DNA from: Goniomonas avonlea
Taxonomy: Eukaryota; Cryptophyceae; Goniomonadida; Goniomonadaceae
Assembly: GCA_003573635.1 (NCBI GenBank)
Contig: QUTJ01031579.1
Span: 1-13,027 of the forward strand
Direction of reading: 5' to 3'
DNA length: 13,027 bases
Below the pieces are notes generated by a model. It saw nothing but the letters and a program-made list of their open reading frames with translations, had not been told where the DNA came from and made no database searches. Shown in pieces: positions 9,301 through 13,027 of the stretch. How positions within the stretch are numbered: the stretch's first letter is position 1; each line of letters opens with the position of its first letter. Both the position numbers and the translations under genes were made by a program.

Positions 9301-12300
9301 CGCATCACGATGCGCGACGTTGTCAAGCTCGTGCACCGGCGGCACCACGTGCGTGGCCTCGACGGCAACCCCTTGTCGTGGCTCGAGGCCGGCATCTCGC
9401 TGCTCGGGTCCAAGGTCCCTCCGCAACATCCCACTTACCAGCACTTGGTGGACGCGTTTGTCGTGGGCTTTGGCCAGCCCGCTCAGGCAGCCTTCAAGAA
9501 GCTGGAGCAGTCGCCGAGGTCGGAGGTGGTTGCGCACTCGAACGGCTCGTGCTCCTTCGTGTCTGGGCAAACCAAGGTGACGCTGGCGAACATCGACCTC
9601 TCAAAGAGCGACGTCTTTGGCAAACCCATAAGGTTTGAGAACCCGTACCGGTCTCCTCAACCGTTCATCCGCGCGCTTGTGGCCATGGCGACTGCCACAC
9701 ACGCCCGTGAGCCGGTGCTGTTGATTGGCCCCAGCTGCTTCAAGACGTTGCTTGTGGAGACCTGGGCGGCAATCAACAGCCGGTCTGATGACCTCCAGAC
9801 GGTGCATCTTGCGCCAGACACGGAGACCTCCGACCTCGTGGGGCAGATCCAGCCGTTTTCCTTGCGTGACGTCCTGGCTTCGTTGAGCACAAACGCAGCC
9901 ACAATGTGGTGCCGCCTCAAGACTCTGCAGGCCGCCGCCTCGAGCGAGTTCTCCTCGGAAGAGTCAGACTGTGTCAGCGACTTGAACCGGCGCATCAATG
10001 GCATTGCAGACTCGAGCTCCCCGGTGCCATCCATTCCCGAAATGATTGAGAAGTATATCCAGCTCTTGACTGCGCAGCAAGATGTCCTCAGCCCCCAGGA
10101 AGAGCGAGCGCGCGAGGAGGAGGAGCATGACGCAGGGCTGAGGCACCGTCAGAACGTGTTCGGTGGAGCAGATACAATACAGTCTGAATTCGGGCTGAAC
10201 TTGAAGGAGTCTGAGGGCAGCGAAGAGTTGTCTTCAGACCTCGCTGAGTTGGAGCACGAACTGTACGATGGATACACCATGTTTGGCGCCGTCTCTGTGT
10301 CGTATGCAAGTCCTGCCTTGCCCGGGGCCACGACCCCTGTTCCTGACCCCATGGACCTCGGTGGCGCAGGCCCCACGGACCTGGACTTCGGTAGCGCAGG
10401 CCCCACGGACCTGGACTTCGGTGGCGCAGGCCCCACGGACCTGGACCTCGGTGGCGCAGGCCCTACGAACCTGAGCCTCGGTGGCGCAGGCCCTACTGAC
10501 CTGGACCTCGGTGGCGCAGGCCCCACGGGCCTCACTTTTGGTGAAGCTCCTGCCTCTGGCGAGGGCTTGGCACTGCCGCCGGGAGCTGACGGTCTCACCG
10601 ACCTGGCGCTCGGCACTGACTCACCAACAGACACTCCCAGCTGGCTCGCAGTGGACACACACAAAGACGGCACCGTGGGTTGGGTCCGGGTGCCTTACGA
10701 CGGCTGTTCTGACACCTCTGACAGCCCAACGAACCTGTTCTTTGAGGTGGCGCGGCCGTCGAGGACACACAGGACCTTGACCAGTTTTTTGTTGTCCCCA
10801 AGGAGGAGCAGGAGCTTGACCTCGAGGCTCTCTTGGGCGGAGACGCTGCGGAGGCCCAAGAAACACCCAAGCCTGCAGAGCTGTCGCCGCAGTCTGTCCT
10901 GGACCGCGCATCGATGTTCGGCCCTACAACTCCGAGGTCTTCCCCGAAGGTTGTGAGCAAGGCAGCTGCCATGAACGGCCCCCCCAGCGCCGACACTCCC
11001 TCGACCCTGCACTTCGACGGGGTCGACGATGGCGACGGTGGCGACTTAAGCTTCACCGAGTCACCTTTTAACGACTTTGATGACAATGCGGGCGCTGGTG
11101 TGAGGCGAACGCAATCAGACGCTTCTCGGGAAGCCACCCAGGACGAGCTCAACCAGAAGTTGGAGTCTCAATACGCATTGGAGGACGTAGTCCTGCAGGC
11201 TGCGAGGAGTCGCCCCACACTGCCGCTGCCTGTCGAGCTGGATGAGGCCATGTGCCACTTGATCCAGACCTTCAATTCCGCCGTTGGGCTAGGCATCCTC
11301 TCGCGCGATGCGGCTCTCGCTGAGCTTCGTCACAAGATTGTCAACTTGTGGGGAATCGTCGACCCGACCTACGCCTCTGCGCCTGGCGACCCGCCCCAGC
11401 CGGCAGGCGACAAGCCTGTCTTCCTCTTCCGAGATGGCCCAGTAGCCTCCAGCATTAAGAGCGGCAAAATCCTGTTCCTGGAGGACTTTGACGTCCCGAG
11501 TCAGGCCGTGACAGAGCGGCTGAACAGCCTGCTGGAGCCAACGCCGTCGTTCAGTATCACCGAGGACATCACGCTCAGCCAGCACGACATCCCAGTCCTC
11601 CCCCAGTTCATAATATTTGCCACGGTGCACCATGAAAACGAAATGGCCAAGCTCAACCTGAGCCCTGCCACGCGGTCGCGATTCACAGAGATCCGGGTGC
11701 AGCCCTACAGCGCCGAGGAACTTCGAGAGTTGGTCGTGTTAGCAGTCAACCCGTCGAAGGAGCAGGAGGGGCAGGAAGCCGTGGAAATCATAATGGCCCT
11801 CCGTGAGCTGGCTGTGACTGCGACTGGCTGGCGCAACAAGCACGACGTGCACACGCTGTTCCGCCTGGTCGACTTTGTTCGTGGGCACGACCCCGCCATG
11901 CCTCTGTCGCAGCGCGCTTGGTTGGGCGCTCGCTTCTTCTACTTTGATGAGTTTTCGACCGAGGAGCAGCTGAACATGCTTGCAAGGTGCAAGCTCCCTG
12001 GAGCGCTGGACCGGCAGGAGCTCTTTCAGCTGCCGGCTCCCAAGCACGGCGCCTTGGTCTTGAACCTCGATAAGAACACGATGATGGACGCCAGAAGCTC
12101 TGCCAACCCGGACTCCGACTTGAGCACGTCGGACCTTGAGCTCTCACGAATCATGGAGGCGCTCGACGACAACGAAGGTGACCACCAGAGGGCGCTGGAA
12201 GAGGCCATCGCCAACAAGTTCCCGAGCGATGCCGACGTCTTCCTGGTTCCGAGGCGCTACCGGATCAAGTACACTGGCGTCTGCTTTGTCGGCAAGGGCG

Positions 12301-13027
12301 TGGTGTTGCGGGCACTGTCAAAGTGCGCCCCAACGACAACCTTCCTCAACCAGGTAGCGCGCATCTGCGCGGCCAAGGTGACTGGCGCTCCTCTCCTGCT
12401 CCAGGGACCACCGGGCACCGGCAAGACTGCCGTCGTAACAGAGTTCGCCCGCCTTAACGGCGCCAGGGTGACCCGCATCAACTTCTCCGCCAACACGACG
12501 CTGGACCACCTGATTGGCTCTGTCGTGCCCCGGATTGTACAGGGGAAGCGCATCTTCGAGTGGCAGGACGGCAAGGTGGTCCAGGCTATTCGAAACGCCG
12601 AGTGGATCCTGTTTGACGAGATCAACCTGGGGTCTCCCGAGCTCCTCGACGGCCTGGCCCCCCTCCTGCGACGTGGCGCCGACAGCCTCACGCTTCCAAC
12701 CGGGGAGCGCGTTGGCATTCCCAAGGGCGTTCACATCTTCGCCACAATGAACCCGCCGAAGATTGGCGGTGGCCGCAACAGGCTGCCGCGGTCTCTGAAC
12801 AACCTGTTCACGACCGTGACGCTGGAGAACTCGGAGCCGTCCGAGCTTCGCATCATCCTCAACGCCCTGTGCGCCCGCGAGCTCGAGGAAGGCTTTTTGA
12901 CACAGCCTCAGCTCAACCAGGTCTTCGCCTTGCACCTGAAGATTGAGAGCGCCGTACAAGGGCAGATTGGGCGCGTCGGAGGGCCGTACGAGATCAACCT
13001 GCGCGAGCTCGCTAAGTTCAAGGACAT
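3348..13027 (+). CDS. giant midasin-like multi-AAA ATPase with PDZ-like domain, 3' partial
   Basis: The product is a single-chain array of at least five AAA modules of the midasin/dynein (AAA_5) type, probably a mechanochemical ring that remodels a large complex. The ATG at 3348 has A at -3 and G at +4 and is the first ATG in frame after TAG 3231. After removing intron 3600-3713, the frame runs to about 7225, continues in the +1 frame to about 10746, then returns to the original frame and is open to the window edge (about 3,190 residues). Residues 1 to about 900 are helical, solenoid-like, with a PDZ-like domain at about 446-512. Walker A motifs start at about 996, 1461, 1757, 2089 and 2982. 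Midasin-style signatures (LLLDELNLAP, FATQNP, LRNR) support the family. A midasin N-terminus is usually much shorter, so this may be a separate midasin-related family. Substrate and location are unknown; the nucleus would be expected only if it is a true midasin. Confidence 0.85.
3600..3713 (+). other. coding intron (114 nt) of the AAA gene
   Basis: A canonical donor AAG|GTGAGT and acceptor TTTTTGGTTCAG|ATC are both at codon boundaries. Splicing joins RDKLK to IILPFGVKLLACSTYSRFAG. The intron is 3 x 38 nt and has no in-frame stop, so it can pass unnoticed as coding sequence. The upstream part of its acceptor (GTTTATTCTTGGGTTTTTGG) is a good pyrimidine tract. Confidence 0.75.
4797..4995 (+). 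other. PDZ-like domain in the AAA protein N-terminus
   Basis: Residues about 446-512 of the spliced protein read like a PDZ fold. GMSLRG would be the carboxylate-binding loop (GLGF equivalent). It is followed by VIVHQVLAESVAAA, then GRVKAGHAITTVDG, matching the common GxLxxGDxIxxVNG signature, and a closing strand QRVVQFRAL. It sits between helical segments (before: SLRANLDSISQELCDRCSAL; after: WLELLVKLAKERG). The role would be binding a partner's C-terminus. The assignment is by motif only. Confidence 0.6.
6402..7240 (+). other. AAA module 1 (all ATPase motifs intact)
   Basis: Walker A is GPTGVGKS (6447-6470). Walker B is LLLDE (6654-6668), in GYWLLLDELNLAPDTVL. Sensor 1 is the Asn of FATQNP (6813), and the arginine finger is in SFLNRFR (6873). 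The spacing A to B is about 70 residues, normal for the family. The closing YSEISIRELLKWIEYV plus VYGARVR resembles the midasin small-domain helix that precedes the next module. Module 1 is predicted competent to bind and hydrolyse ATP. Confidence 0.85.
7801..8470 (+). other. AAA module 2 (binding site kept, Walker B glutamate lost)
   Basis: Walker A is GDESSGKS (7843-7866). Walker B is VVLDN (from 8044), in GSWVVLDNLSSAEASVLERL, with Asn in place of the catalytic Glu. The arginine-finger segment is LSPALYNRF (8230-8256). As I recall, one midasin module also carries an LDN Walker B followed by SVLDRLN, so this substitution is probably inherited. It is likely a structural ATP site rather than a hydrolysing one. 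Confidence 0.75.
8665..9480 (+). other. AAA module 3 (all ATPase motifs intact)
   Basis: Walker A is GPAAVGKT (8731-8754). Walker B is WFLADE (8944-8961), followed by FNLAEP. Sensor 1 is FFATQN (Asn at 9091) and the arginine finger LRNR (9133-9144). A to B spacing is about 72 residues. The following segment LRITMRDVVKLVHRR resembles the midasin small-domain helix. It is likely one of the active ATPase sites. Confidence 0.85.
9870..11420 (+). other. acidic disordered insertion inside AAA module 4
   Basis: Features in order: Ser/Glu-rich start (SEFSSEESDCVSDL); a short helical segment with EERAREEEEHD; acidic ESEGSEELSSDLAELEHELYDG; a decapeptide repeat block (10360-10539); the frame-change site (about 10746-10763); a second acidic stretch (EDTQDLDQFFVVPKEEQELD); Ser/Pro sites; then FDGVDDGDGGDLSFTESPFN; and a final helical part (LNQKLESQYALEDVVLQAA). 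It is mostly predicted disordered by composition, and its acidity recalls the Asp/Glu-rich region of midasin, though in midasin that lies after the AAA ring. Confidence 0.65.
10360..10539 (+). repeat. six 30-bp tandem units encoding GGAGPTDLDL-like decapeptides
   Basis: Six uninterrupted 30-bp units (10360, 10390, 10420, 10450, 10480, 10510) encode GGAGPTDLDF, GSAGPTDLDF, GGAGPTDLDL, GGAGPTNLSL, GGAGPTDLDL and GGAGPTGLTF. Third-base and conservative changes show the units have drifted under coding constraint. Degenerate relatives continue on the right (GLTDLALGTDSPTD). The regular D-L-D-L/F spacing could be a multivalent short linear motif. Confidence 0.95.
12330..13027 (+). other. AAA module 5 (Walker motifs intact, arginine finger missing), cut by window edge
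   Basis: Walker A is GPPGTGKT (12405-12428). Walker B is ILFDE (12606-12620) and sensor 1 FATMNP (Asn at 12750). The finger segment is LPRSLNNLF (12783-12809), where midasin-type modules have an RNR or NR; here it is NNL. The last residues, NLRELAKFKD, look like the small-domain helix that leads to a sixth module outside the window. Confidence 0.8.

Larger units (their letters stand above)
9640..11990 (+). other. AAA module 4 (degenerate, split by a ~510-residue insertion)
   Basis: The P-loop reads GPSCFKT (9727-9747): one residue short, with Phe where the Gly of GKT should be. The strand after it ends in VGQIQPFSL (from 9838). The module resumes only at FLFRDGPVASSIKSGKILFL (from about 11421), with Walker B ILFLED (11469-11486; Glu-Asp order instead of Asp-Glu). 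Sensor-like FIIFATVHHEN and a finger segment SPATRSRF (11661-11684) follow. Walker A to B is about 582 residues, against 67-72 in the other modules. It is probably not an active ATPase site. Confidence 0.7.

Overview
The window is nuclear DNA of a eukaryote. Both genes need introns with GT...AG borders, and the coding frames contain long low-complexity tracts. TAA and TAG act as ordinary stops, so the standard code fits. I would guess a free-living protist or an early-diverging fungus; the sequence does not let me name a genus. No tRNA, rRNA, CRISPR array, transposase or bacterial-style operon was seen.

Positions 1-2767 hold the 3' part of a plus-strand gene for a Gly/Ala-rich, probably nuclear protein. 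Its upstream exons lie outside the window. Four exons (24-307, 587-1475, 1951-2053, 2717-2767) join in frame through GT...AG introns and end at a TAG. The product carries a textbook-looking SUMO-interacting motif (IVIV followed by acidic residues), repeated Gly-rich blocks, a basic KRKR patch and a short acidic C-terminus. The introns are full of degenerate pyrimidine-rich or G-rich repeats.

Positions 2768-3347 are intergenic and visibly richer in A+T. They hold a TATA-like stretch, three copies of AAGTACCA and a good candidate 5'-leader intron (3052-3169).

Positions 3348 to the right edge encode one giant protein that continues beyond the window (about 3,190 residues so far). It has a helical N-terminal region of about 900-1,000 residues containing a PDZ-like domain, then a chain of five midasin/dynein-type AAA (AAA_5-like) modules. 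Modules 1 and 3 keep all ATPase motifs. Module 2 has lost the Walker B glutamate, module 4 has a degenerate P-loop and a roughly 510-residue acidic, repeat-bearing insertion, and module 5 lacks the arginine finger. The frame has one clean intron (3600-3713) and two one-base frame changes (near 7206-7240 and 10746-10763), most likely sequence or assembly errors.

The layout resembles Rea1/midasin, the single-chain AAA ring that remodels pre-60S ribosomes. The long N-terminus, PDZ-like domain and huge module-4 insertion suggest a separate or strongly divergent midasin-related family. Nothing in the sequence links the two genes functionally beyond adjacency and orientation.
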